Part shown: one piece after another, positions 55,389-63,399 of the stretch
Numbering within the stretch: the stretch's first letter is position 1
How the letters are laid out: every line of letters starts with the position of its first letter
Assembly (NCBI RefSeq): GCF_024699965.1
Contig: NZ_JAJOMZ010000004.1
Coordinates: 1,796,001-1,860,000, forward strand
Direction: 5' to 3'
Length of the DNA: 64,000 bases
Source of the DNA: Flavobacterium sp. J372
GTDB lineage: Bacteria > Bacteroidota > Bacteroidia > Flavobacteriales > Flavobacteriaceae
Translations under genes and position numbers: made by a program
Notes under the pieces: generated by a model
Database searches by the model: none
The model's input: the letters and a program-made list of their open reading frames with translations, nothing else
What the model was told of the DNA's origin: nothing

Positions 55389-55958
55389 ATGACTAAAAAT
55401 ACTGCTGACGAAAATTACCTGCAATACCTTGAAACTTTCATTACTGAAAACCGGAGGGATAAATTTGCCGAAATACTTAAACAGCGCACAAAGCATTTTA
55501 CCATAGCAGTTGAAGATATTTTCCAGCTGCACAACACCAGCGCAGTAATGCGTACCTGCGAGGTTTTCGGTATACAGGAGCTTAATGTTATTGAAGAAAA
55601 ATACGGCAAGACAATAGACAAGGAAATTGCTATGGGCGCCCAGAAATGGGTCGACATCAACCTCTACAACAATACCCAAAGCTGTATTGATGCACTGAAA
55701 TCTAATGGGTATAATATTATCGCTACTTCACCACATGATGACTCCTGCCTGCTGGATGACTTTGATATTTCGGAACCTGCGGCGCTTTTCTTCGGCACAG
55801 AAAGACTCGGCCTAAGTGAAGAAGTATTGTCTCAGGCAGATGGTTTCATCAAGATACCCATGCACGGTTTTACCGAGAGCCTGAACATATCATCTTCAGC
55901 CGCAATTATCATTCAGAGTATAATGTCGCGTTTACGGAAATCAGATGTACAATGGTAA
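55389..55958 (+). CDS. SpoU/TrmH-family RNA 2'-O-methyltransferase, with in-frame stop before the C-terminal end
   Basis: 189 residues to TAA 55956. Knotted SPOUT core: NTSAVMRTCEVFGI (motif 1), FFGTERLGLSEEVL (motif 2), IPMHGFTESLNISSSAAII (motif 3). A further 33 codons in the same frame (LSEEEILEKRIDWARKS ... TSH) run to TAG at 56060. That tail resembles the usual C-terminal helix of flavobacterial homologues, so TAA probably stands for CAA (Gln). A real nonsense change or a consensus error are both possible. The core methyltransferase is complete without it. Confidence 0.85.
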   Translation: MTKNTADENYLQYLETFITENRRDKFAEILKQRTKHFTIAVEDIFQLHNTSAVMRTCEVFGIQELNVIEEKYGKTIDKEIAMGAQKWVDINLYNNTQSCIDALKSNGYNIIATSPHDDSCLLDDFDISEPAALFFGTERLGLSEEVLSQADGFIKIPMHGFTESLNISSSAAIIIQSIMSRLRKSDVQW

Positions 55959-56040
55959 TTATCAGAAGAAGAAATATTGGAAAAGCGTATTGACTGGGCC
56001 AGGAAATCGATTAAAGATATTGATTTTGTAACGGAACGTT

Positions 56041-56060
56041 ATTTAGGCACAAGCCATTAG
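56041..56060. repeat. AGCCACAAG-family unit in the methyltransferase 3' tail
   Basis: TTAGGCACAAGCCATTAGCC-like unit encodes the last residues YLGTSH of the extended frame. A CAGTCGCAGTCACAGT unit follows at 56072-56090. Confidence 0.55.
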
Positions 56061-56137
56061 CCTAAAATAGTTTTCAGTCGCAGTCACAGTTTTCAGATTG
56101 ATTCGTAACGCGAAACTCGCAACCTAAAACCTAAGAC

Positions 56138-56908
56138 CTATTTGTTCAGCACCTTATACTCCTCATAGCATCCGCTTATGGCATCCATGATCTGGAGGTC
56201 GTTTGCGGTTTTTATGAAATCTTGTGAGTAGTTGCAGCGCTCCAGTATTTCGGGGATTTCGTCTTTGCTTACGCCGAGAAGGGCAGCAAGCGTTTCACGG
56301 TCAAACTTGGTTGCCAGGGCGTTGCGCACGGTATCATCTTTTTTCATTTCGCGAAGGCGGCGCATTTCAGATGATTTTTTACCGAAAACGTTGTGCAGGA
56401 AATCCGCGGGGTTAAAGATAGCGCTTACCACACGCCTGAAAGCTCCCGGGGAGCGATCTCCGCCCTCATACCCGGCGGGAAGGCCAGATATGCTGTACCT
56501 GTAGTTATCTTTTACAGGGGCCAGTTTTGCATCTATGGCAAGATAGCCCGTGAGGTTATATTTGTTTACCACCACCTCTTCAAGCGTGTAGGCCCTTTGC
56601 GTGAGCGGTATTTTAGTGTTGCCTTTGAGTTTTACCCAGTCGCTGGTAACACGCACTTTTACAGACGTATAGCCGATGATTGAAACGTGCAGAGTGTCGT
56701 TCACTTTTGCCAGGATTTCAAAATCACCCTGTGTATTGGTAACCGTACCCTTAACTGTGTTAATGTTGATGACATTAACGCCTGAGATAGGCAGTAACGT
56801 GGCATCATCAATGATCTTTGCTGAAATCTCGGTACGGCCGCCCTCCTGCGAGAATACCGGCAGTGAGAGAAGTATAAAAAATAAAACTACAAAATATCTC
56901 ATTTGCAT
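56138..56908 (-). CDS. Carboxypeptidase-regulatory-like domain secreted protein
   Basis: About 256 residues. I take the start at 56908 (MQMRYFVVLFF), which opens the signal peptide ending LSLPVFSQ; 56902 is equally possible. Then a CarboxypepD_reg-like beta domain (ISAKIIDDATLLPISGVNV...GTVTNTQGDFEI), as in TonB-dependent transporters and their accessory proteins, and an unassigned C-terminal region with AGYEGGDRSPGAFRRVV. It is likely periplasmic; function unknown. Confidence 0.8.
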   Translation of the reverse strand: MQMRYFVVLFFILLSLPVFSQEGGRTEISAKIIDDATLLPISGVNVININTVKGTVTNTQGDFEILAKVNDTLHVSIIGYTSVKVRVTSDWVKLKGNTKIPLTQRAYTLEEVVVNKYNLTGYLAIDAKLAPVKDNYRYSISGLPAGYEGGDRSPGAFRRVVSAIFNPADFLHNVFGKKSSEMRRLREMKKDDTVRNALATKFDRETLAALLGVSKDEIPEILERCNYSQDFIKTANDLQIMDAISGCYEEYKVLNK

Positions 56909-56993
56909 ATATAGTACGGTAAAGGTACTAAACAAACGTGATATTTTGCAGTTAGTATACATTTATAAGAAATATTTAAGCCTGATTTTCAGG

Positions 56994-58862
56994 TTAGCTC
57001 CTGCGCGGCCTCTTTTCGCGAGAGCTGCTGCGTGATGCATTGCCACCCCCAAAACCGTCACTGCGCCTCGGGGCACGGCTTCCTCCGTCACGCGAGCCAC
57101 CGTCTCTTGAACCGCTGCGCCCGAATGATTCACCACTGCCTCTGCGCTCAGAACGTGCATTCCTGTCGCTGCTTCGGTCTCCTCCGCCACGTGGTGAGAA
57201 TCCTCCGCCGCGCCCGTTATGGTCACGGCGCCCGCTGTTTTTGTCGTAGCCGTCGTTCTTAGAAATTTCAACGTTTATCCTTCGGCCCTGCAGCGTAAAG
57301 CTGTTCAGTATATCCATAACCGTTTCAGCGTGTTCAGGCGCAGTGTTGAAGAACGAGAAGCCTTCCTTCACATCAACCTTAAACACATCGTCACGGCCCA
57401 GGCCAAGCGTATCGCGAAGGAAATCCTTAAGTGACATCCAGTCATAATTATCGCGTGAGCCTATATTGATGAAGTAACGTGTTGCGCCATTGTCACCCGG
57501 CCTTGGCGAGCTGCTGTCGCGCCTGTCATTACCGGCAGACTGTGCAGAAAGGTCACGGTTCTTTTTATAGTAGTTGATGAAACGGTTAAACTCAACCGAC
57601 ACCATCTTCTTGATAAGCTCTTCTTTGGTAAGGTCTTTCATCACCTCTTCAATAGCAGGAAGGTATGAGTCTATCTCATGGTCAACTTCTACATCCTTGA
57701 TCCTGTTGGCAAGGTGGAACAGCTGAATCTCGCAAATCTCTATACCCGAAGGAATGGTTTTCTCTTCAAATTTCTGTTTGATAATGCGTTCAATAGCAGA
57801 TATTTTGCGTAGTTCACTTTTAGTGATGATTACAATAGATGTACCCAGCTTACCGGCACGGCCTGTACGCCCGCTGCGGTGGTTGTAGGTCTCAATCTCG
57901 TCAGGGAGCTGGTAGTTGATTACGTGCGTTACGTTATCAACATCAATGCCCCTTGCAGCTACATCGGTAGCCACAAGCATTTGTATCTGGCGGTTACGGA
58001 ATGATTTCATTACACCATCACGCTGCGCCTGAGAAAGGTCGCCGTGCAGTGCAGCAGCGTTGTACCCGTCTTCAATAAGCTTCTCTGCAACAGCCTGCGT
58101 GTCACGCTTTGTACGGCAGAAAACCACCGAGAAAATATCAGGGTTGGCATCAGCAAGGCGCTTAAGCGCTTCATAGCGGTCACGTGCGTTTACAAGGTAA
58201 AATTCGTGTGATACTGTAGATGAACCAGAGTTCTTTGTTCCTACAGTGATTTCAAGCGGCTTACGCATGAATTCTTTAGCTATGCGCGCAACTTCCTGCG
58301 GCATTGTAGCTGAGAAAAGCCATGTGCTCTTCTCATCCGGCGATGTTGAAAGTATCGAAACGATATCGTCATAAAAGCCCATGTTCAGCATTTCATCAGC
58401 TTCGTCAAGAATACAGAAGTCGATTTTAGAAATGTCAACAAGGCCACGGTTTATCATGTCCTGCATCCTTCCCGGCGTAGCCACGATAATCTGTGCGCCG
58501 CGCTTTACTTCGCGGGCCTGTTCTGTAATGCTTGCACCACCGTAAACAGCCACAGTGTGTAGGCCTTTTACGTATTTTGAGTATAGCTTTATCTCGTTGG
58601 TTATCTGTAAGCAAAGCTCACGAGTAGGCGATAAGATAAGCGCCTGAGTGTTCCTGTTTTCAGGATTGATTTTTTGTATCAGCGGGAAACCAAATGCAGC
58701 CGTTTTTCCTGTCCCTGTCTGGGCTAACGCTACAATGTCAGTGTCTTTCTCCAATAAGGTCGGAATCGCTTTTTCCTGTACTTCAGACGGATTTTCGAAT
58801 CCAAGGTCGCCAATTGCCTTCAGTAACGATTCGTTTAATCCTAATTGTTCAAATTTATTCAT
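56994..58862 (-). CDS. DEAD-box RNA helicase with RNA-binding and RG-rich tail
   Basis: 622 residues. Q motif FEQLGLNESLLKAIGDLGFENPSEVQ, Walker A AQTGTGKTAA, ILDEADEML (DEAD), SATMPQ (SAT) and HRSGRTGRAG. Then a DbpA-type RNA-binding domain (about 465-545, FFNTAPEHAETVMDIL) and a Gly/Arg/Ser-rich tail (last ~70 residues, RGGG and SRDGGSR repeats). It unwinds structured RNA in ribosome assembly or decay, often cold-induced. It has a -7 box 21 bp upstream. Confidence 0.92.
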   Translation of the reverse strand: MNKFEQLGLNESLLKAIGDLGFENPSEVQEKAIPTLLEKDTDIVALAQTGTGKTAAFGFPLIQKINPENRNTQALILSPTRELCLQITNEIKLYSKYVKGLHTVAVYGGASITEQAREVKRGAQIIVATPGRMQDMINRGLVDISKIDFCILDEADEMLNMGFYDDIVSILSTSPDEKSTWLFSATMPQEVARIAKEFMRKPLEITVGTKNSGSSTVSHEFYLVNARDRYEALKRLADANPDIFSVVFCRTKRDTQAVAEKLIEDGYNAAALHGDLSQAQRDGVMKSFRNRQIQMLVATDVAARGIDVDNVTHVINYQLPDEIETYNHRSGRTGRAGKLGTSIVIITKSELRKISAIERIIKQKFEEKTIPSGIEICEIQLFHLANRIKDVEVDHEIDSYLPAIEEVMKDLTKEELIKKMVSVEFNRFINYYKKNRDLSAQSAGNDRRDSSSPRPGDNGATRYFINIGSRDNYDWMSLKDFLRDTLGLGRDDVFKVDVKEGFSFFNTAPEHAETVMDILNSFTLQGRRINVEISKNDGYDKNSGRRDHNGRGGGFSPRGGGDRSSDRNARSERRGSGESFGRSGSRDGGSRDGGSRAPRRSDGFGGGNASRSSSREKRPRRS

Positions 58863-58882
58863 ATATATTTTTAAAATAGGTG

Positions 58883-58890
58883 CAAAGGTA
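58883..58890 (-). promoter_or_regulatory. -7 promoter box of the DEAD-box helicase gene
   Basis: TACCTTTG on the minus strand, exact TAnnTTTG, 20 bp before the ATG at 58862. Confidence 0.55.
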
Positions 58891-58961
58891 CTGTTTATTA
58901 GCGATATAAACTAATAAGAGCATGCCAATTAAAAATATATTTAAATTTGAAAATCAATAAG

Positions 58962-59534
58962 TTAGCTTTTCAGGAAAGCTATAAGCTGCGCCACAGCCCG
59001 CCCACGATGGCTTATCAGGGCTTTTTCGTCAAGAGAAAGTTGCGCAAAAGTCCGGCTTTCTCCTACAGGGATAAATATGGGGTCATACCCAAATCCGCCG
59101 GTTCCGTGGCATTCTGTAGTTATGCTTCCTTCAACGATTCCGGTAAATAAAAGCTGCTTACCATCAAGGTTAAGTGCAATTACAGTTTTAAAATTAGCCT
59201 GCCTGTTACTGTTACCTTCAAGTTCCTGTAAAAGTTTTGCCATATTATCCTCTGCACTTTTTTGTTCTCCTGCATATCTCGCAGAATATACTCCCGGCGC
59301 TCCGTTCAGGGCATCTACTTCAAGGCCTGTATCGTCAGCAAAGCAATTATAGCCGTATTTTTCGGCTACATAATTAGCTTTAAGGATAGCATTGCCTTCA
59401 ATAGTATCAGCAGTTTCAGGAATATCTTCATAACACCCGATGTCTTCAAGGCTTAGCAGCTCAATTTTCGGCGGGAGCTGGTGCCTAATCTCAAGTATCT
59501 TGTTTTTATTGTTAGAGGCAAAGACGAGTTTCAT
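58962..59534 (-). CDS. rdgB: Non-canonical purine NTP pyrophosphatase (RdgB/HAM1)
   Basis: Cleans the nucleotide pool of ITP, dITP and XTP. 190 residues, family length. [14 protein letters not shown] (substrate binding), [42 protein letters not shown], and [11 protein letters not shown] are all signature segments. It starts two bases after the stop of the DUF4870-like gene. Confidence 0.94.
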   Translation of the reverse strand: MKLVFASNNKNKILEIRHQLPPKIELLSLEDIGCYEDIPETADTIEGNAILKANYVAEKYGYNCFADDTGLEVDALNGAPGVYSARYAGEQKSAEDNMAKLLQELEGNSNRQANFKTVIALNLDGKQLLFTGIVEGSITTECHGTGGFGYDPIFIPVGESRTFAQLSLDEKALISHRGRAVAQLIAFLKS

Positions 59535-59536
59535 GG

Positions 59537-60037
59537 TTAGGTGCGGTATGGGTCTCTATTTTCTTTAGAGCAAATGCTGTCGGTTATATTCGCAAGGATG
59601 AACCAGCGCACATTTTTTCCTTTGCGAACATTTATCGCTGCATACATAGTTACGAAAAATTCAATTACGTTGAGCAATAATACAAATGCGATGAACCCCC
59701 AATAAGCTGATGACGCGTCAAGAATATTATCCATAAAAAAGGATTCCTGGTGTTCCATTTCTTCAAACGGGAAACCGTTGAACAAGACACGGATTGTCCA
59801 CGCAAAAGCAAATGAATTGAACGGAATAAGCACTGTCTGCCCCAAAGCAGATTGTATAGCATGCCATCTTACAAAATACGAACCTTTACGGCTGCCAAGG
59901 TAAAATATTACTGCTGCAATAAAATTAACGATGGGCAGGAAAGTACCAGCCATTACAGAAACGACTGACATAAGGTAGCTGTTTGATGCCTGCTCGTATT
60001 CCTGCGGATAAATATAGATATCCTGATCTTGTGTCAT
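59537..60037 (-). CDS. DUF4870-like membrane protein
   Basis: 166 residues with about four hydrophobic helices. [20 protein letters not shown] resembles the conserved FHAxQ motif of DUF4870. Function unknown. It overlaps the DUF2752 gene by 4 bp (ATGA), and rdgB starts 2 bp on, so all are one operon with the TM2 gene. Confidence 0.7.
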   Translation of the reverse strand: MTQDQDIYIYPQEYEQASNSYLMSVVSVMAGTFLPIVNFIAAVIFYLGSRKGSYFVRWHAIQSALGQTVLIPFNSFAFAWTIRVLFNGFPFEEMEHQESFFMDNILDASSAYWGFIAFVLLLNVIEFFVTMYAAINVRKGKNVRWFILANITDSICSKENRDPYRT

Positions 60038-60432
60038 AAGCCTTTATAAATGTTCCAGGCCCAGTTTGCGGCAACAAGTACAATTAAACTTGCTGCAAGC
60101 CACCGGGTGCGGATTGTTTTTTCAAAAATAAGGAAAGCCTGGTAAAGCGAATCTTTTTTTAACGCTATGTCAGCCAATAGCCACAATGGTCCTGCAATAA
60201 GTATTGCAACGATGATAAACCCCAGCGGATTTGTTTGGAGCGCTTCAAAAAAATTACCGTCATAAATCGAAATCACAGACCGTGTGCTTCCGCAAGAAGG
60301 GCAGGCTATACCTGTTGCATGTTTAAATAAGCAGGGCGTGGGCGTATCATGGATATCATGAGTAAGCGCCAGCAACCCATATCCGGCAGTAATACCGCCG
60401 GCCAGTAGAAGGTATAGCCTGTTTCTTGTCAT
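60034..60432 (-). CDS. DUF2752 membrane protein
   Basis: 132 residues from ATG 60432 (MTRNRLYLLLAGG). PCLFKHATGIACPSCGSTRSV is the DUF2752 signature (C-P-x-C-G-x-T-R), followed by helices at about 60-80 and 108-128. An upstream start would add 28 residues that overlap the TM2 gene and are not conserved. Function unknown; possibly membrane redox or metal binding. Confidence 0.85.
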   Translation of the reverse strand: MTRNRLYLLLAGGITAGYGLLALTHDIHDTPTPCLFKHATGIACPSCGSTRSVISIYDGNFFEALQTNPLGFIIVAILIAGPLWLLADIALKKDSLYQAFLIFEKTIRTRWLAASLIVLVAANWAWNIYKGL

Positions 60433-60437
60433 TATTA

Positions 60438-60773
60438 TTACAGGAACTGCTGTAGTTTCTCCATGTTTTTTTGGCGTGTGGCGTCCATGATCAGGAACCA
60501 GTCTACCAAAGCCCATACGCCAAGTCCGCCGCAGGTTAGTAGTTTTCCAACACCAAGGCCTGTATCGCCAATCAGGAAACGGTCTATTCCCAATGAACCG
60601 GCAAGTATTGACACAATAAGTATGGTTGTAGGGTCTTTAAGGTCAACGCTCTGAATCATTCCCCATTTTGAGTCATCTGCCATCTGCAGCCTTTCACGGA
60701 TATAGTTCAGGTGTTGCGGCTGAAAATATTTTGCATTGGTCATCAGGTACATGTCTACTCTTTGTGATTCCAT
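60438..60773 (-). CDS. TM2-domain membrane protein
   Basis: 111 residues. Two helices with the TM2 turn GSLGIDRFLIGDTGLGVGKLLTCGGLGVWALVDWFLIM (written in part; the DRF and the Gly-rich spacing are diagnostic), and a short basic C-terminus. First gene of the operon TM2-DUF2752-DUF4870-rdgB. Function unknown. Confidence 0.88.
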   Translation of the reverse strand: MESQRVDMYLMTNAKYFQPQHLNYIRERLQMADDSKWGMIQSVDLKDPTTILIVSILAGSLGIDRFLIGDTGLGVGKLLTCGGLGVWALVDWFLIMDATRQKNMEKLQQFL

Positions 60774-60963
60774 TTTATGTTTTTGGTTAGGTTATTAATT
60801 ATGTAAATCTAAAAAAATATTTTAAACGTTAAAATAATCTTAATTATTAAGCACAAACTTTCTTCTAAATTTGAGTTGAGAAAGCATAATTTTTTTATGA
60901 CATAAGTTTTTTAATAATTACTTTTGGTGCGGTATTTTAACACGCCGGTAATATTTTAGAAAT

Positions 60964-62229
60964 ATGATAAAAGATCTATTCGAAAGGATTCAAAAAAATA
61001 AAGGCCCACTTGGTAAATGGGCTTCACAGGCAGAGGGTTACTATGTGTTCCCGAAGCTTGAAGGGCCGCTAGCCAACAGGATGCAGTTTCATGGCAAAGA
61101 AGTAATTAACTGGAGTATTAACGATTACCTTGGTCTTGCCAATCACCCGGAAATACGCAAGGTTGATGCTGAAGCTGCTGCTGAATATGGTTCGGCCTAC
61201 CCAATGGGCGCCCGAATGATGAGTGGGCATACCACTTTCCATGAGCAATTAGAGCAAGAGCTTGCAGCATTTGTTGGCAAGGAGTCAGCCTATTTGCTGA
61301 ACTTCGGATACCAGGGTATGGTTTCTACGATTGATGCATTGGTGTCGAAAAATGATGTGATCGTGTATGATGTTGATTCTCATGCTTGTATCATTGATGG
61401 TGTTCGCCTGCACATGGGCAAGCGATTTACTTATAAGCACAACGATGTGGAAAGCCTTGAGAAAAATCTTGAGCGTGCTACCAACATGGCTGAGACCACC
61501 GGCGGCGGAATTCTTGTAATTACAGAAGGTGTTTTCGGGATGCGCGGACAGCAGGGCAAGTTGAAAGAGATTGTTGCCCTGAAAGAAAAATATAACTTCA
61601 GGCTGCTTGTTGATGATGCTCATGGCTTTGGTACGCTGGGTAAAACAGGCGCCGGTGCAGGAGAGGAGCAGGGCTGCCAGGATGGTATTGATGTATACTT
61701 CTCAACCTTTGCAAAATCAATGGCGAGTATTGGCGCGTTTGTAGCAGCTGATAAAGATGTTATCGACTTTTTGAAGTATAATCTTCGTTCACAAATGTTT
61801 GCGAAGTCTTTGCCAATGCTTTTGGTAAAAGGTGCACTTAAACGCCTTGATATGCTTCGCACTATGCCTGAGCTTAAAGATAAGCTTTGGGAAAATGTGA
61901 ACGCACTGCAGAACGGACTTAAGGAGCGTGGCTTTAATATTGGCGACACAAACACTTGTGTAACACCTGTTTATCTTGAAGGGAGTATTCCTGAAGCTAT
62001 GGTAATGGTGAACGACCTTCGTGAAAATTACAGTATATTCCTTTCAATTGTAGTATATCCTGTTATCCCGAAAGGTATTATATTGCTTAGGATGATACCA
62101 ACTGCAATGCATACGATGGAAGATATCAACGAGACGCTTAAGGCTTATGAGGCTATACGCGAAAAGCTTGAAAACGGTACTTATAAAAAGATTGCCGCTG
62201 AAACAACAGTTGATGTATCAGCTGAATAA
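60964..62229 (+). CDS. Alpha-oxoamine synthase, serine palmitoyltransferase-like
   Basis: 421 residues, PLP-dependent acyl-CoA:amino-acid condensing enzyme. VDDAHGFGTLGKTGAG (Asp to PLP nitrogen), FSTFAKSMASIGAF with the Schiff-base Lys, NDYLGLANHPE, and MGARMMSGHTTFHEQLE. In Bacteroidota this type commonly makes 3-ketodihydrosphingosine from serine and palmitoyl-CoA for sphingolipids; glycine C-acetyltransferase (Kbl) is the main alternative. The length (421) and N-terminus with YYVFPKLEGP fit the sphingolipid type better. It has its own terminator. Confidence 0.82.
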   Translation: MIKDLFERIQKNKGPLGKWASQAEGYYVFPKLEGPLANRMQFHGKEVINWSINDYLGLANHPEIRKVDAEAAAEYGSAYPMGARMMSGHTTFHEQLEQELAAFVGKESAYLLNFGYQGMVSTIDALVSKNDVIVYDVDSHACIIDGVRLHMGKRFTYKHNDVESLEKNLERATNMAETTGGGILVITEGVFGMRGQQGKLKEIVALKEKYNFRLLVDDAHGFGTLGKTGAGAGEEQGCQDGIDVYFSTFAKSMASIGAFVAADKDVIDFLKYNLRSQMFAKSLPMLLVKGALKRLDMLRTMPELKDKLWENVNALQNGLKERGFNIGDTNTCVTPVYLEGSIPEAMVMVNDLRENYSIFLSIVVYPVIPKGIILLRMIPTAMHTMEDINETLKAYEAIREKLENGTYKKIAAETTVDVSAE

Positions 62230-62239
62230 AGATTGCAAA

Positions 62240-62285
62240 TTATAATAAAAAAGCCCGTTCATTTCGAACGGGCTTTTTTATTATA
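62240..62285. terminator. Bidirectional intrinsic terminator
   Basis: AATAAAAAAGCCCGTTC / GAACGGGCTTTTTTATT stem with loop ATTTC between convergent genes ending at 62229 and 62281. Confidence 0.92.
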
Positions 62286-63398
62286 ATTTTTTACTAAATG
62301 TCTTTCTTCGTTTATTAATCCGGGGGTTGAAATTCTTCCACAGGTTGTGCATGGCGTAGTTATCAGCCAGTTCAGGTGTGCGAATACAGTTCCTGATTTT
62401 ATTTTTATTGAATACTTTGTAGAATTCGTCAAAGATTATTGCAGTTACACCTTTGCTTTGATATTCAGGGTCTATGCCAATAAGATAGAACACTACATCC
62501 TTGCTATATTTCTTAGCTCTTAATAAGTGTATGAACCCAAACGGGAAAAGCCTGCCATTTGCTTTTATCAAAGCCTCGCTAAATGAAGGCATTACAATAG
62601 TAAAAGCTATCATGTTGTCATCTTTATCCATGACAAACTTGATGTAATCCGGATTAATAAGCCCGATATACTTTTTTTGAAGTAATCCCGCTGCACCTGG
62701 CTTATGGGTACAAATGAAGCAAGCTTTTCATAAGATTTGTTGAAAAGGTCAAACATCTTATCAACATAAGGCATGATATCTTTCGGTGAAGTGAAATTTA
62801 CCGGCACAAGCCCATAACGTTGTTTTATGAGGCCGGCAGCCTTAATGAATGGTGCAGGATCAACATTATTAAAAGAAAAGATGCTCTCAATATATTCTTT
62901 TTCTGTTGTATAGCCCAGCTTTTCAAAATGTTGAGCATAGTAAGGATGGTTATACCAGGTAATCATATTGCCCATCTCTTCAAAGCCCTCGGTAAGGGCT
63001 CCTACTTTATCAAGATTGCTGAAACCCATTGGGCCTTCAATCATCTCGAGGCTGTGTTCCTTACCGAATGTGATTACTTTGTCAAGCAATGCTTTAGTTA
63101 CTTCAACATCATCTATAACATCAAACCAGCCAAAGCGCACTTTCTTCCTTCCTTGCAGGTTTACTTCCTGCCAGTTGATTATTGCTGCAATACGCCCAAC
63201 GGCTTTTCCGTCTTTATATGCTATGTAAAATTTAGCTTCGGCATGCTGAAATGCCGGGTTCTTATCTTTATCAAATCCTTCAAGTTCATCATTTATTAAA
63301 GGTGGTACCCAATACGGATTGCCTTTATATAATTCAAACTGAACTTTGATGAATTCTTTCAGTTGTTTTTTATTTACAGCCTCTCTTATCTCAATCAT
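62281..63398 (-). CDS. GNAT-like N-acyltransferase, frameshifted
   Basis: From ATG 63398 (MIEIREAVNKKQLKEF) the protein runs to QVQRDYFKK, then loses frame in a run of seven (62672-62678) where eight are expected. One extra A gives KKKYIGLINPDYIKF and continues to MDKDDNMIAFTIVMPS ... TFSKKL. Corrected length is 372. FYIAYKDGKAVGRIAAIIN and GIDPEYQSKGVTAII are GNAT-fold segments. Similar proteins are seen in Bacteroidota genomes near the sphingolipid synthase, so a lipid role is possible, but this is inference. An ATG 12 bp further upstream (63410) is an alternative start. Confidence 0.78.
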
Positions 63399-63399
63399 A

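Noticed and set aside
5000..62678. Genome-wide programmed frameshifting as a new recoding system
   Set aside because: Several breaks lie in A5 or A4 runs without slippery context and two need the opposite correction, so a common recoding mechanism does not fit.
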